DNA of 64,000 nt from an uncultured Opitutia bacterium (GTDB lineage Bacteria; Verrucomicrobiota; Verrucomicrobiia; Opitutales; Opitutaceae). The stretch covers positions 1 through 64,000 of the forward strand of contig CAIONS010000069.1 of assembly GCA_903859715.1 (NCBI GenBank), given 5' to 3'. A program made the translations under genes and the position numbers. Of the stretch, positions 38,924-49,511 are shown piece by piece (the stretch's first letter is position 1; the number at the start of each line of letters is the position of its first letter). Below the pieces are notes generated by a model, which was given only the letters and a program-made list of their open reading frames with translations, had not been told where the DNA came from and searched no databases.

Positions 38924-40789
38924 TTACGGAATCACGCTGTCCGTGATCTTCACCGTGTTGAAGTCGAGCACCCGCTGAAGCTTGCCGTACGTGAGGGTCA
39001 GCTTGCGCGAGCCCTTCTCGGCATTGAGGTACGGACCCTCGAAGAGTTTCCACTTCGTGTAATCGAGCACGCGGCCGTCCACGAGCGGGGCGGCACCGTA
39101 GGCGACGACGATGTTTTTGCCGCGCAGCGTGCGCATCTTCACAGTGGGCACGGGCTCGAGGGAGAATTCCAACGGCAGCGCGTTGATCGCGGCCTTGAAC
39201 GCCTCGAAGTTCTTGAACTCGCCCGTGCTCGCGGCCTGCACGATGGTGCCATTCTTCAGCGAATCGCTCTGGAGCCGGCTGTCGCGGATCGCCGCCTGCG
39301 CCCAGTGGCTCTGCGTCCACACGTACGGCGCAAGCGGCCGGTAGGCGAGGTAGGCGTTGCCGCCCTGCGCGAAGATCCAGCCGGACTTGTCCTCGGTCAG
39401 CTTGGTCAGGTCCTTCGAGAAAAACCCGTTGATGTGCGGGAATTTCGTGCCGGGCGGGATGTCGTAAAGCGCGACGATCGTGTCGAGATCCTGGAACACC
39501 TGCTCGTATGGCGAACTGCCGACCAGCTTGTCGGGCGAATCATAGCTCGGCTTGCTCAGGTTGACGGCGCCGCCCGCCGTGGTGTCGGGATAATCGGCAA
39601 AGTACATTTGCATCGTGTGCGGCGAAGATTCCGGATGCATCGAGAACATGAGGTTGTGCTGGCCGCGGGGATTCGGCACGGCCCAGGTCACATCCCAGAC
39701 GTGCGACTGGATGGGATCGGAGACGCCGCCCTGGTAGGAGCCCACCGCGTAGTCGTGCCGGACGTAGGTGGTCTTGTAAATCGGGGCGAAGAGCACATCG
39801 CTGTAACGCCAGCGGCGGCGGGTGCGCTTCAGGTCCTTCTGCAGGTAGTCGTGGTCGCGGTCCATCGCGATGCGGTAGAGCACCTCCGGCACCTCGTAAT
39901 TGGGCGCGGCCGGCGCGAAGTAAACGCCCCAGCCGCCGAAGCCCGCCGGCGGCGGCACGTTGCCGAACAGCAGCCAGGAGAAATACGCCGCCAGGCTGTT
40001 CGCTGGCTCGATCAGCGCCTCGTCCGTGGTCCGCGAGTGCGAACCAACCGGCACGCCGTTGAGGGTGCCCTCGGCGAGGTCGGAGAAAATCCATTCCAGC
40101 ATCATGTGGCCGCGCGTTTTCATCGCGGGATCCTTCGCCCAGCTGGCGAGGTACATCAGCGGGCAGGCGTATTCCCCGATGTAATGCACGGGGTTGTACT
40201 CGCCCTGGCCGACGGTCGTCGCGAGATCCATCCAATGGATGAGATATTCCTTCGCCTCGGCGAGATTCTCCGCGGAGCTCTTCCCCGTGTACCACGAGCT
40301 GGCGGGTTCGTTCGGGTACATTTCCGAGATGAGGTAGAGCGAAATGTAGTACATCGCCCAGTGGTTCTCCGTGTCGCCACGGATCTGGTACGTCGTGCGC
40401 CACATGTCGCGCATCGCCTGCTTCGCCTCGGACGAGAGCTGGTCGCGGCCCATGTAGGTCACGCACACCACGGGAAACATCCAGAACGGACCCGTGCCCG
40501 GCGCCTTCATCAGGCGGATGACCTGCTCCGAGCAGAATTTCGGATCCTCGTGGCGTGCGAGCATCGTCGCGACGGCGGCGAGATCGATGCCGGCCGGATC
40601 GGCGCGGTTCACGAGGTTGGCGCGGTAGTCGATGACTTCCTGGACGCGTTTCAAATAGGCGGCGCGACGGGCCGCGGCGTCCGTCACGATCTCGCGACTC
40701 GGTACGGTCGTGGCGCTGAAGGAAGGCTGCGCGCGCAGGGCCGCGGTCGCCGCGAGGAGGAACAGCAGGGCAGTAAGGAAAATTTTCAT
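38924..40789 (-). CDS. Uncharacterised secreted protein, family A copy 1
   Basis: Signal peptide MKIFLTALLFLLAATAALRAQ; shares GDTENHWAMYY, TGKSSAENLAEAK, LKRTRRRWRYSD, SYQGGVSDPIQ, SGWIFAQGG.AYLAYRPLAPY with 41913-43823. Confidence 0.85.
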   Translation of the reverse strand: MKIFLTALLFLLAATAALRAQPSFSATTVPSREIVTDAAARRAAYLKRVQEVIDYRANLVNRADPAGIDLAAVATMLARHEDPKFCSEQVIRLMKAPGTGPFWMFPVVCVTYMGRDQLSSEAKQAMRDMWRTTYQIRGDTENHWAMYYISLYLISEMYPNEPASSWYTGKSSAENLAEAKEYLIHWMDLATTVGQGEYNPVHYIGEYACPLMYLASWAKDPAMKTRGHMMLEWIFSDLAEGTLNGVPVGSHSRTTDEALIEPANSLAAYFSWLLFGNVPPPAGFGGWGVYFAPAAPNYEVPEVLYRIAMDRDHDYLQKDLKRTRRRWRYSDVLFAPIYKTTYVRHDYAVGSYQGGVSDPIQSHVWDVTWAVPNPRGQHNLMFSMHPESSPHTMQMYFADYPDTTAGGAVNLSKPSYDSPDKLVGSSPYEQVFQDLDTIVALYDIPPGTKFPHINGFFSKDLTKLTEDKSGWIFAQGGNAYLAYRPLAPYVWTQSHWAQAAIRDSRLQSDSLKNGTIVQAASTGEFKNFEAFKAAINALPLEFSLEPVPTVKMRTLRGKNIVVAYGAAPLVDGRVLDYTKWKLFEGPYLNAEKGSRKLTLTYGKLQRVLDFNTVKITDSVIP

Positions 40790-40807
40790 GGTGGCAGGGA
40801 AGCGGTT

Positions 40808-41848
40808 TTACTTGGTGGCGCGGGGCAGGAACACGAACCGGTTCACCGCCGATCCTTCGAGGCCCTCGTTTTTCCACGTCCGGCCGAAATCATCCGAGGA
40901 ATACAGCGCCTCGCCGATCACGCTGGCGTACAGGCGGCCCGAGTCGGGATCCACACCCACGCGCCAGACACAATGCGCCGGCGGATCACTGTCCATGCGG
41001 AAACCGGCCTTCTTGCCGGGCAGGCCGGCGTTGCGCTCGACCCAGGTTGCGCCGCCGTCCTCCGACGTCATCACGCCGACCGACCAGCTGCAGAGCGCGA
41101 AGCGCGCCGGGTTGGTCGGATCAAACGTGATGTTGTAGAGCGCCTTGTCGGCCGGCGGCCCGGCCAGCGGCGTCCACGTGAGCCCGCCATCGCGCGAGAT
41201 GAGGGCGCCGGCGCTCTGCGACACGGCCAGCCAGAGTTTCGGATCGGAGGGCGACTGCTGGAGATCGGTGATCGTGTCCTTGGTCGGGAACACCCGGCGC
41301 CACGACTGCGCGCTGTTCTCGGTGAGATAAATTCCCGTCTCGCAGCCCGCGAGCACGCGGCCGGCCTTCGTGCGGTCCACCCGGATGGTCTGCGTGTATT
41401 TGCCGCGGTCCGGCAGGCCGTTTTCCAGGCGCGGCCAAGTGTTGCCGCGGTCGGGCGAAACCGCGATCCCGTCGGGCAGCGCGATGTAGACGTGGTCCGG
41501 CGCGTTGGGATCGACATCCAGGTCCTTCAGCTCGGTCATGTCCCAGCTCGTGGTGCAGCGCCAGGTCTTGCCGCCATCGAGCGTCCGCCAGCAGCCGTTG
41601 ATCGCGGCAACATAGAATACGTTATGGTCGCGGGGATCGAAGGACAGCGCGGTGACGGTGACGTCGTTGTTGCCGAGATGCGTCCATTCGCCGTTCGCCT
41701 CGCGGCGGAAGACGCCGTTGATCGTCACGATGACGGAGCCTACGACGTAATTCCGGTTGGTGGCGGCGCAGATGTAGAAATCGTGGCCGGCCGCCAAGGC
41801 CGAGGTGGCGACGGTCAGGGATAGAAGGACGGAACGGAGGAATTTCAT
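40808..41848 (-). CDS. Secreted Asp-box (BNR/sortilin-like) beta-propeller, family B copy 1
   Basis: Signal peptide; repeated S.DGG.TW boxes (TLDGGKTW, SPDRGNTW, SRDGGLTW, SEDGGATW, SSDDFGRTW). Confidence 0.85.
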   Translation of the reverse strand: MKFLRSVLLSLTVATSALAAGHDFYICAATNRNYVVGSVIVTINGVFRREANGEWTHLGNNDVTVTALSFDPRDHNVFYVAAINGCWRTLDGGKTWRCTTSWDMTELKDLDVDPNAPDHVYIALPDGIAVSPDRGNTWPRLENGLPDRGKYTQTIRVDRTKAGRVLAGCETGIYLTENSAQSWRRVFPTKDTITDLQQSPSDPKLWLAVSQSAGALISRDGGLTWTPLAGPPADKALYNITFDPTNPARFALCSWSVGVMTSEDGGATWVERNAGLPGKKAGFRMDSDPPAHCVWRVGVDPDSGRLYASVIGEALYSSDDFGRTWKNEGLEGSAVNRFVFLPRATK

Positions 41849-41912
41849 GAGAGGGGAAGATGGGTTGGGGAGACGGCCGGGAAGACCCCGCCGTTCGATC
41901 CGGGGGATAGAG

Positions 41913-43823
41913 TCAGGGGAGAACGGAGTCTGTGATGCTGAGGGTGTTAAAATCCAGCACGCGCTTGAGCTGGCCGTGGGTGATCGTGAGTTTCCGCGAG
42001 CCTTTCTCGGCGTTGAGATAAAGCCCCTCGAACAGCTTCCATTTCGAGTAATCCAGCGGCGTGCCGTTGACGACCGGCGCCTGGCCATAAGTGAATGAGA
42101 TCCGCGTACCGCGCAGCGTGGTCAGTTTCACGACGGGCACCGGCCCGAGCTTGAACTCCAAAGGCAGCGCCTTGATCGCGGCCTGGAAGGCCTCGAAGCT
42201 CGCGAACTCATCCACGGACGCCGCCTGCACGATCGTGCCGTTCTGCAGGTGCTCGCTGACGAGCAGCTTGTCGCCGTGTTCGCCCGGATCGGTACGCTCC
42301 CATTTGTAGCCGGATTTCGAGGGCAGCTGTTTGTAACCGAGCAGATGCTCCCACCGATAGGGCGCCAGCGGCCGGTACGCCAGGTAGGTGCGGCCGCCCT
42401 GGGCGAAAATCCAGCCCGACTTGTCCTCGGTGACACGGATCAGGTCCTTCGAGAAAAATCCGTTGATACGGGGATAGGCGGTGCCGGCCGGGATGTCGTA
42501 GAGAGCGATCACCGTGTCGCGATCCTGGAACACGCGTTCGTACGGCGAGGAGCCGAGGACCTTGTCCGGCACGTCGTACGAAGGTTTTCCCTGGCCCGAA
42601 AGCGAGGAGATCATCTCGTCGGGCTGCTCCGTGAAATACGTCTGCAACGTGTGGGCCGAGGCATACGGATGCAGGGAGTAAATCGTGTTGTTTACGCCCC
42701 GCGGATCCGGCACCGCCCACATCACGTCCCACACGTGGGTCTGGATCGGATCGGACACGCCGCCCTGGTAGGAGCCGACGGAATAATCCCGGTGCATGTA
42801 GCTGGTCTTGTAGATCGGCGGCATGAACTGGTCGCTGTAGCGCCAGCGGCGGCGCGTGCGCTTGAGATCGCGCTGCACGTAATCCTGGCTGCGATCCACT
42901 GCGACTTGGTAAATGACCGCGGGGACCTGATAATTCTCCGCGGCGCCGGCAAAGAAGATGCCAAACCCGCCGTAGCTGGCCGGCGGCGGAGTGTTGCCAA
43001 ACATCGTCCAGGTGAAAAAGGAGGACAGGCTGTTCCAGTGCTCGACCACGGAGGCCTCCGTTGTGCGGGCGTTGGGACCGCGCAGCACGCCGTTCAGCGA
43101 GTTGTCCGCCAGCTCGGCCATCAGCCAGTCGAGCATCATGTGCCCGCGGATCTTCATCTCCGGATCCTTCGACCAGGTCGCGAGGTAGAGCATCGGGATC
43201 GCATACTCCCCGATGTAGTGCGTCGGGTTGAACTCGCCCTGCCCGATCGTCGTCGCGAGATCCATCCAATGGATCAGGTAAGCCTTCGCTTCGGCCCGGT
43301 TTTCCGCGGAGCTCTTCCCGGTGAACCAGCTGTCGGCCGGGTCGTCAGGGTAAAGCTCCGACATCAGGTACAGCGAAGAGTAATACATCGCCCAATGGTT
43401 CTCCGTGTCGCCGCGCAGGGGAAAATAGGTGCGCCAGGCATCCCGGATCGCGGCCTTCGCCTCGGGCGAAAGCTGGTCGCGCCCGAGGTAGGAAATCGCC
43501 GCCCAGGGAAACATCCAGAACATGTCTCCCGTCTGCGGCTGCTTCATCAGCTCGACGATGCGGGCGGAAACCAGGGCGGCATCCTGCCGCAGCGCGAGCT
43601 TGGCCACGATCTGGCCCGTGCCGATGGTCTCGGGTTTCTCCGGCTTCACCGTGTCCGCGTACCAGACGAGGACCTCGTGGACGCGGTCGAGGTAAGCCCG
43701 GCGCAGCGTGTCGCCCCGGGTGTCCGGCGGCGGCACGGGCATGGGGCCGCTGAAAGCCGGCTGGGCCGGGGCCGAGCCAGCGAGGAAAAGCGCGAAGGCG
43801 AGAAAACCGAAAAAGGGCTTCAT
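41913..43823 (-). CDS. Uncharacterised secreted protein, family A copy 2
   Basis: Signal peptide MKPFFGFLAFALFLAGSAPAQ; close paralog of copy 1 over full length. Confidence 0.85.
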   Translation of the reverse strand: MKPFFGFLAFALFLAGSAPAQPAFSGPMPVPPPDTRGDTLRRAYLDRVHEVLVWYADTVKPEKPETIGTGQIVAKLALRQDAALVSARIVELMKQPQTGDMFWMFPWAAISYLGRDQLSPEAKAAIRDAWRTYFPLRGDTENHWAMYYSSLYLMSELYPDDPADSWFTGKSSAENRAEAKAYLIHWMDLATTIGQGEFNPTHYIGEYAIPMLYLATWSKDPEMKIRGHMMLDWLMAELADNSLNGVLRGPNARTTEASVVEHWNSLSSFFTWTMFGNTPPPASYGGFGIFFAGAAENYQVPAVIYQVAVDRSQDYVQRDLKRTRRRWRYSDQFMPPIYKTSYMHRDYSVGSYQGGVSDPIQTHVWDVMWAVPDPRGVNNTIYSLHPYASAHTLQTYFTEQPDEMISSLSGQGKPSYDVPDKVLGSSPYERVFQDRDTVIALYDIPAGTAYPRINGFFSKDLIRVTEDKSGWIFAQGGRTYLAYRPLAPYRWEHLLGYKQLPSKSGYKWERTDPGEHGDKLLVSEHLQNGTIVQAASVDEFASFEAFQAAIKALPLEFKLGPVPVVKLTTLRGTRISFTYGQAPVVNGTPLDYSKWKLFEGLYLNAEKGSRKLTITHGQLKRVLDFNTLSITDSVLP

Positions 43824-43842
43824 GGTCGGAGGGTTTGCAGGG

Positions 43843-44868
43843 TCAGTTCGCCGCCTTGGGCACAAAGGCAAACGCAGTGACCCGGGAAGCCGGCAGGCCG
43901 CCGATCCGCCAAGTCCGGCCGAAATTATCGGACACGTAGAGCGCCTGCTCGACCAGCGAGGCATACAGCCGGCCCGTGTCCGGATCGATCGCCGTGCGCC
44001 AGACATGGTGCGAGTCCGGCAAACCGGTATTGCGGGTCTGCCACGTCCGGCCGCCGTCTTCGCTCACGAACAGTCCATCCGTCCAACTCGTGATCGCGAG
44101 ACGCTGCGGATCGCGCGCATCAAAGGCCACATTGTAGAGAGCGTGGTCGGACGGCACACTGGCGAGTTTCGTCCAGGTGCGTCCCCCATCCCGGGAACCA
44201 AGCGCCCCGTCGCCCTCCGTGACCGCCAGCCACCGCAACGGATCGTGCGGCGACTGCTGGATATCCTCGATGGTCACGGCGGTCGGAAACACCCGCCGCC
44301 AGGATTTCGCACCGTCCTCGGTCAGATAGATGCCCGTCTCGCAGCCCGCGAACACACGGCCCGCGTGCGTCCGGTCGACCTGCACGACCTGCGTGTACTT
44401 GCCCCGGTCCGGCAGGCCCCGCTCCATCCGGGTCCACGTCAGGCCGCGGTCATGCGAAACAATGACGCCGTCCGGCACGCCGACATAAACCGTGTCGGGC
44501 TGGTGGGGATCAACGACCACGGATTTCGGCTCGGTCACATCCCAGTCCGTGACCACGCGCCACGTCTTGCCGCCGTCCGGCGTGCGCAGGAGACCGTTCA
44601 ACGCGGCGACATAAAACATCCGGGGGTCGCGCGGATCGAACGCCAGGGCCAGCATCATCGCCTGGTTGATCCCGAATTGCGTGAAATCGCCGCCGGCCTC
44701 CCGGCGATAGACGCCGTTCAGGCCGGAATCCTTGAAGCCGATGACGCGGGCACTGCCGTTGATCGAGGCACAGAGGTACAAGTCGTGCGCCGGGGCGGCG
44801 GCGCCGGGCGCAGCCACCGCCGAGGCCAGCAAGACCAGCAGTGCGGGAAGAACTTTATTTCGCAGCAT
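43843..44868 (-). CDS. Secreted Asp-box beta-propeller, family B copy 2
   Basis: Close paralog of 40808-41848 (LPDRGKYTQ..VDRT.AGRV.AGCETGIYLTE). Confidence 0.85.
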   Translation of the reverse strand: MLRNKVLPALLVLLASAVAAPGAAAPAHDLYLCASINGSARVIGFKDSGLNGVYRREAGGDFTQFGINQAMMLALAFDPRDPRMFYVAALNGLLRTPDGGKTWRVVTDWDVTEPKSVVVDPHQPDTVYVGVPDGVIVSHDRGLTWTRMERGLPDRGKYTQVVQVDRTHAGRVFAGCETGIYLTEDGAKSWRRVFPTAVTIEDIQQSPHDPLRWLAVTEGDGALGSRDGGRTWTKLASVPSDHALYNVAFDARDPQRLAITSWTDGLFVSEDGGRTWQTRNTGLPDSHHVWRTAIDPDTGRLYASLVEQALYVSDNFGRTWRIGGLPASRVTAFAFVPKAAN

Positions 44869-44893
44869 AAGGTGGCGGGGCGGGAACGGCGGC

Positions 44894-46186
44894 TCAGGCT
44901 TTCTTGAGGATCTCGTCGACGGCACCGACCAGCCGGTCGCACTCGTCGTGAAAATTAAACACATGGAGCGACACGCGCACGGCATCCAGGCCCTGCTCGT
45001 TCACGGGCCGGCAGCGCAGGCGGTAATCGCGCCACAGGTCGCTGAAAAGTTTTTCGTAACCCAGTTTCGGCGTATGAAACGTGAGGATCGATCCCCAGAG
45101 TCCGTCTCCAGCCGGGGTCAGGATTTCCACGCCCGGGATTTTCTCCAGGCCCCGGCGCAGATGCGCCGCCAGTGTCCGGCCGCGCGCGGCGATCCGCTCA
45201 CGTCCGATTGCTTCCTGGAACTTCAGTGCCTCCGCCAGCGCCACCACGCTCGCGGCATTGCGCGTGCCGTACTCGTAGCGAACCGCCGACGGCGTGTAGG
45301 TGAGTTCACCCGGCAGGTGGGGCAGCGAGCCCGAGTAGGCGCCGATCCCGGAGGGCGCGACGTCGTCCTGGCGCTCGCGGCGGATGAAAAAGACGCCGGT
45401 CTCATGGGGCCCACCGAGCCACTTGTGTCCGCTCGTGGCATAGGAATCGCACTCAAGATCGCGCACGGCGAACGGGAACATGCCGCCGGACTGCGCGCCA
45501 TCGATGTGAAACCAGGCGCCGTGCTCATGCGCCAGCCGGCCGATCGCCGCCGCGGGCAGAAAAATGCCCGTCGGGGAAGTCACGTGACTGATCTGGATCA
45601 CCTTTGTGCGCGGCGTGATCAGGGCGCGGATGCGTTCCACATTGCTCTCCGCGCCTGCGGGATCGGGCACGAATACCTTCACCACGACCCCGCGGGTCTT
45701 GTGCTGGTTGTACCAGGGGATCGAACCGCCCGGATGCGCATGCGAGTCGATGATCACCTCGTCGCCGGCCCCGAGCTTGAGGCCGGACGCCACGATCGAC
45801 GTGCCTTCGGTCGTGTTGCGCGTGAGGCAGATTTCATCGGGCTTCGCTTGGAAGAATCGGGCGACGACCTCGCGGGCCGGGGCAAACTGGTCGTGGCCGG
45901 TGTCGGAGTCCTTCTGACGTTTCAGCATTTCCTGCGTGAACGCATTGAGCACGGGGGTGGACGCCGGGCCGAGGCCGCCGGTGTTGAAATAAACCAGCGT
46001 GGGATCGAGCGAGGCATACTGCGCCCGCACCGCGCGCCAGAAACCCTCGGGCTTTCCCTCGTCGAAGGCCGGCAGCACCACCGGCGGGGCATCGATGGTT
46101 TCGCGGGCAAAAAGCGCCGGGGCGGCAAACGCGCCCAAGGCGCCGATCCCCACATTGCGCAGAAAATCCTTCCGGTTGGTGGTCAT
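44894..46186 (-). CDS. Tat-exported class V aminotransferase-fold PLP enzyme (isopenicillin-N-epimerase-like)
   Basis: TTNRKDFLRNVGIGALGAFAAPALFA leader; HIDGAQSGG and SGHKWLGGPHETGVFFIRRE PLP-lysine motif. Confidence 0.9.
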   Translation of the reverse strand: MTTNRKDFLRNVGIGALGAFAAPALFARETIDAPPVVLPAFDEGKPEGFWRAVRAQYASLDPTLVYFNTGGLGPASTPVLNAFTQEMLKRQKDSDTGHDQFAPAREVVARFFQAKPDEICLTRNTTEGTSIVASGLKLGAGDEVIIDSHAHPGGSIPWYNQHKTRGVVVKVFVPDPAGAESNVERIRALITPRTKVIQISHVTSPTGIFLPAAAIGRLAHEHGAWFHIDGAQSGGMFPFAVRDLECDSYATSGHKWLGGPHETGVFFIRRERQDDVAPSGIGAYSGSLPHLPGELTYTPSAVRYEYGTRNAASVVALAEALKFQEAIGRERIAARGRTLAAHLRRGLEKIPGVEILTPAGDGLWGSILTFHTPKLGYEKLFSDLWRDYRLRCRPVNEQGLDAVRVSLHVFNFHDECDRLVGAVDEILKKA

Positions 46187-47043
46187 GGCGAGGTGAAGGT
46201 CAGGGTGTGGTCAAGGGCCAGCTCCGCTCCCGCGGCCAGCCCGAGATCCTGGTCGAATTGCACGGGAAAGGCCGCGAGCGGATAATTGCGCCGGACAAAC
46301 CAGTGCAGCGGGCCGCGGTTGTTGGCAAAGCGAATGACCGCGCGATTGAGCGTGGTGTCGGACTGCGCATGCCACTCCATCCAGCCGGCGGGCGCGCCAT
46401 GCACCGCCTTGTCACCCTCGAGTCCGCCTTCGGCCGTGATTTTGATGGTGGGATCAAGATGATCGTCCAGCAGGGCCCGCGCCCCGCGGAATTGCAGGCC
46501 GGTGTAGTGCGAGCCGGCCAAGCCGCCAAACGAATGGGGATTGCCCAGTGAAAGGCCGCGGCCGGTGGCATTGCGGAGCCGGGTGCTCCAGCGGAGGGAC
46601 CAGGATTTCTTCTCCGCTTCCACTGCGATCTCAACGGTCCGGTCTTCGTGGAAGATGACTTCCTGCGGCGTCCGCCATTCCAGTGTGTGTGCCAGCGTGG
46701 CGGTCGGACCGTCGGTCGACAACTTTGTCCAAGTCACATGGCGTTGTTCGCCGTGGTCATCGCGCCATTTGTAACCGTCTTCGCGCCGGCAGGTGGGGCC
46801 ACCCCAGAAGTTGAGGCCGGAAACATTCGTCAGCGTGAACGAGAGCCCGTGGTGCCAGGGATGGTCGTTCGGGCGGAAGTTGGTGAGCGTGTCGCCCGCG
46901 AGCGAGTTGACCGGATGGAAATACGGGCGGGGCGATTCCTTCAGCGCCTCCGCCGAGACATACACGTAGCGGCAGAGCACGCGTTCGTCCGCGAGGACCG
47001 TCACCGCCCGGTCGGGCTCGTGCTGCAGTCGAAGCGTGCTCAT
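46183..47043 (-). CDS. DUF6807/PmoA-like protein
   Basis: SPRPYFHPVNSLAGDTLTNFRPNDHPWHHGLSFTLTNVSGLNFWGG; 4-nt overlaps with both neighbours. Confidence 0.8.
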   Translation of the reverse strand: MSTLRLQHEPDRAVTVLADERVLCRYVYVSAEALKESPRPYFHPVNSLAGDTLTNFRPNDHPWHHGLSFTLTNVSGLNFWGGPTCRREDGYKWRDDHGEQRHVTWTKLSTDGPTATLAHTLEWRTPQEVIFHEDRTVEIAVEAEKKSWSLRWSTRLRNATGRGLSLGNPHSFGGLAGSHYTGLQFRGARALLDDHLDPTIKITAEGGLEGDKAVHGAPAGWMEWHAQSDTTLNRAVIRFANNRGPLHWFVRRNYPLAAFPVQFDQDLGLAAGAELALDHTLTFTSP

Positions 47044-49481
47044 GCGAGGGCGAAGGCCTCCTCGAATTTGCCGCCGGCCAGGGTGCGAACTTCACCTCCC
47101 AGTGCGGCGATGGTCACCTCGACACCCGCCGGCGCGGCGACCTTCAGGTGGAATTTTCCGCCCACCACGCGCCACGCGACCTCGATGAGGCCATGCGGCG
47201 TGCACACGCTGCCGGCGGCATGCGTGAGCCCGCAGCGGTTGGGCGCGATGCGGACCTTGGCAAAGCCGGGCTCTGTCGCGGTGACGCCAAGGATGCGCTG
47301 CTGGAACTCGAGCACGGGATGCGCACTCCACGCATGACAGAGCGAGCGCCAGTAGCTGTTTTCCTCCACGAAGGTCGACAGGCCGTAGCTGATCGATTCA
47401 TGCCACGGGCCAAGATACTTCGGCATGTCATCGGCGCGGCCGCATTTCGCCAGCGCGGCGAAACCGGTGTGCCACCAGAAGAAGGAACCGGGCGCGAGTT
47501 TCTCGTCGTTCGGAAACCGCCGCAGGATGATCGCGCGTTCCCGTTCACCGGCGAGGCCCGCGACGATCGCCCAGGCGTTGCCGTACTGGCTGACTTCCGG
47601 ACCGCCGGGGCGGTCGAAGTAGAGCCCCTCCGCCTCGGACCAAAATTGCGCGTGCGCCTTGCGGCGCAGGTCCTGGGCCTCGCGCGCGAGCGCATCGGCC
47701 TCGGCGGCGCCGCCAAAATGACGGATGAGCAACGCGGCCTCGTCGAGGGCGTTGATATATTGCGCGGAGTGAATGCAGGTCGTGCCGGTATCGGCGCCCG
47801 GCACCACGCCGCGCGGCCACCATGGGCACCAGTCGGTGATGTTCCAAAACGGCAGCCGGGCGGGCAGGCCGTCAGCGTCGGTGTGACGGCGGTACCAGTC
47901 GAGCACGGCGCGAATGCCCGGGAGCAGGTCCTGCACGGTGGCGCGGTCGCCGGTGCAGTAAAAGTAGTCCTTGATGTTGGTGATCCAGTGAATGCTCCAG
48001 GCGGGGATGATCTGCACGAGCCGCGACGGGAATCGCGCCTGCGTGAGGCCGTCGGACAGCCGCGACCAGTCGAAGTGATACAGGGCCTGGCGGCTCAGCC
48101 GGTAATCGCCCGTCGTGAGCATGCCGAGCTTCGAGGTGATCATCGTGTCACCCGCATACTGCATCTGTTCGTAGTGCGGGCAGTCCTCAAAGGTTTCGTG
48201 CGAACACATCCGCATCGTGTGGAGGCCGACCTGCCAGATCTTGTCGAGCGCCGGGTCGGACGAGCTGAACGTGGCGGTGATGCGGTAGGGATAGGCCGTG
48301 AACCGGTGCTTCACCGCGCGGAGGGTGAGCGGCGCGGCACCGACCTTGATCTCCAGGCCGATGTAGCGGAACGCGCGCCAGTGCAGCGGCTCAAACGTTT
48401 CCGCCCCGCCCGACGGCTCCCAAACATCGCCCCAGCCCGTGACCAGGCCGCGGCGATCAAAGGTCCAGCCGCGGCTTTCGTCGGCGAAGTGCGAGGCGAG
48501 ATTCGCGAGCGACTGTTGTTTGCCGAGCAGCTTCGCGCCCGGCGTGTTCCAAGGCAGGCGCAGCGCCTCGGCGTAAGTCAGCCGGACCACGCTGCCTGGG
48601 CCACCGGTGACTTCGAGATGCGGGAAGGCGGTGGTGAGTTCCGTCGCATCGAGCACGAGGGTCACCGTTTCGTTCGCCGGCAAGGTCAGGGCGATGCCCT
48701 GCTCCAGCAGCGCCTTCCATGGGGCGGAAACCGGCGCGCCTCCGGCGAGAAATGCGTCCTCAAACACCTCGGGCGCCCCTTCCTCGAGCATCGGCACCAT
48801 GCGCGGCATCAGGCCATAGGGACTGGCGGGATCGCGGCGGTTCACCAGCAGCTCGGCCTTGAACAGCACATGCGCCACGGGCCAGGCCGTGTCGTCAAAC
48901 CCGGGCGTGTTCCAGCCGGTCGGGATCAGGCTCGAAACGCGGTGCTCAAAATAGCCCAGGTAGCCCTCGAACGTGGTGTGCTCATTCTGGAACCGGTGGG
49001 CTTTGTCCACGGCGACCTTCCACGTCGCATCCGTGCGCAGGTCCGTGAGCGTCTCGCCCGACCGGGTCTGCAGCGCGCCTTCCAGCACAAAGCCGCCGGT
49101 GTAGGTCATCACCGAGCACGGCGGCCCGAGCAACGCAGGCCGGTGTGCCACGCGCGACATGTCGAGCACCAGCGCCGCGAGGACGTTGCGGCCGCGGCGC
49201 AGGTGCGGCGCGAGGTCGAACGTCTCGTAGAAATGATGGTTCACGTCGCCCTTCGCGGGTCCGCGGCCGAGCAGCGTGCCATTGCAGAAAAACAAATAGC
49301 GGCTGTCGCCCGAGACATGAACCGTCAGCGCCGCGGCCGCGGGATCAGCGACGTCGAAGGTGCGGCGGAAATACCGCACCTGATAGTGCGAGGGCGTGGC
49401 CGCCTCGGGCGGCGGCGCGGAATGGGATCCCTCGGCGGACCAGATCCACGAGGCGGAGTTGATGAAGGGTTGGACGGACAC
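47040..49481 (-). CDS. GH78 alpha-L-rhamnosidase-like
   Basis: SHETFEDCPHYEQMQYAGDTMITSKLGMLTTGDYRLSRQAL catalytic region; N-terminal beta-sandwich domains. Confidence 0.9.
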   Translation of the reverse strand: MSVQPFINSASWIWSAEGSHSAPPPEAATPSHYQVRYFRRTFDVADPAAAALTVHVSGDSRYLFFCNGTLLGRGPAKGDVNHHFYETFDLAPHLRRGRNVLAALVLDMSRVAHRPALLGPPCSVMTYTGGFVLEGALQTRSGETLTDLRTDATWKVAVDKAHRFQNEHTTFEGYLGYFEHRVSSLIPTGWNTPGFDDTAWPVAHVLFKAELLVNRRDPASPYGLMPRMVPMLEEGAPEVFEDAFLAGGAPVSAPWKALLEQGIALTLPANETVTLVLDATELTTAFPHLEVTGGPGSVVRLTYAEALRLPWNTPGAKLLGKQQSLANLASHFADESRGWTFDRRGLVTGWGDVWEPSGGAETFEPLHWRAFRYIGLEIKVGAAPLTLRAVKHRFTAYPYRITATFSSSDPALDKIWQVGLHTMRMCSHETFEDCPHYEQMQYAGDTMITSKLGMLTTGDYRLSRQALYHFDWSRLSDGLTQARFPSRLVQIIPAWSIHWITNIKDYFYCTGDRATVQDLLPGIRAVLDWYRRHTDADGLPARLPFWNITDWCPWWPRGVVPGADTGTTCIHSAQYINALDEAALLIRHFGGAAEADALAREAQDLRRKAHAQFWSEAEGLYFDRPGGPEVSQYGNAWAIVAGLAGERERAIILRRFPNDEKLAPGSFFWWHTGFAALAKCGRADDMPKYLGPWHESISYGLSTFVEENSYWRSLCHAWSAHPVLEFQQRILGVTATEPGFAKVRIAPNRCGLTHAAGSVCTPHGLIEVAWRVVGGKFHLKVAAPAGVEVTIAALGGEVRTLAGGKFEEAFALA

Positions 49482-49511
49482 GGGGTGAAGATGAGGGTGA
49501 AATCGTTGGGC

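Noticed and set aside
39305-41824. 839 aa plus-strand ORF
   Set aside because: Antisense shadow of family A/B genes that have signal peptides and paralog support
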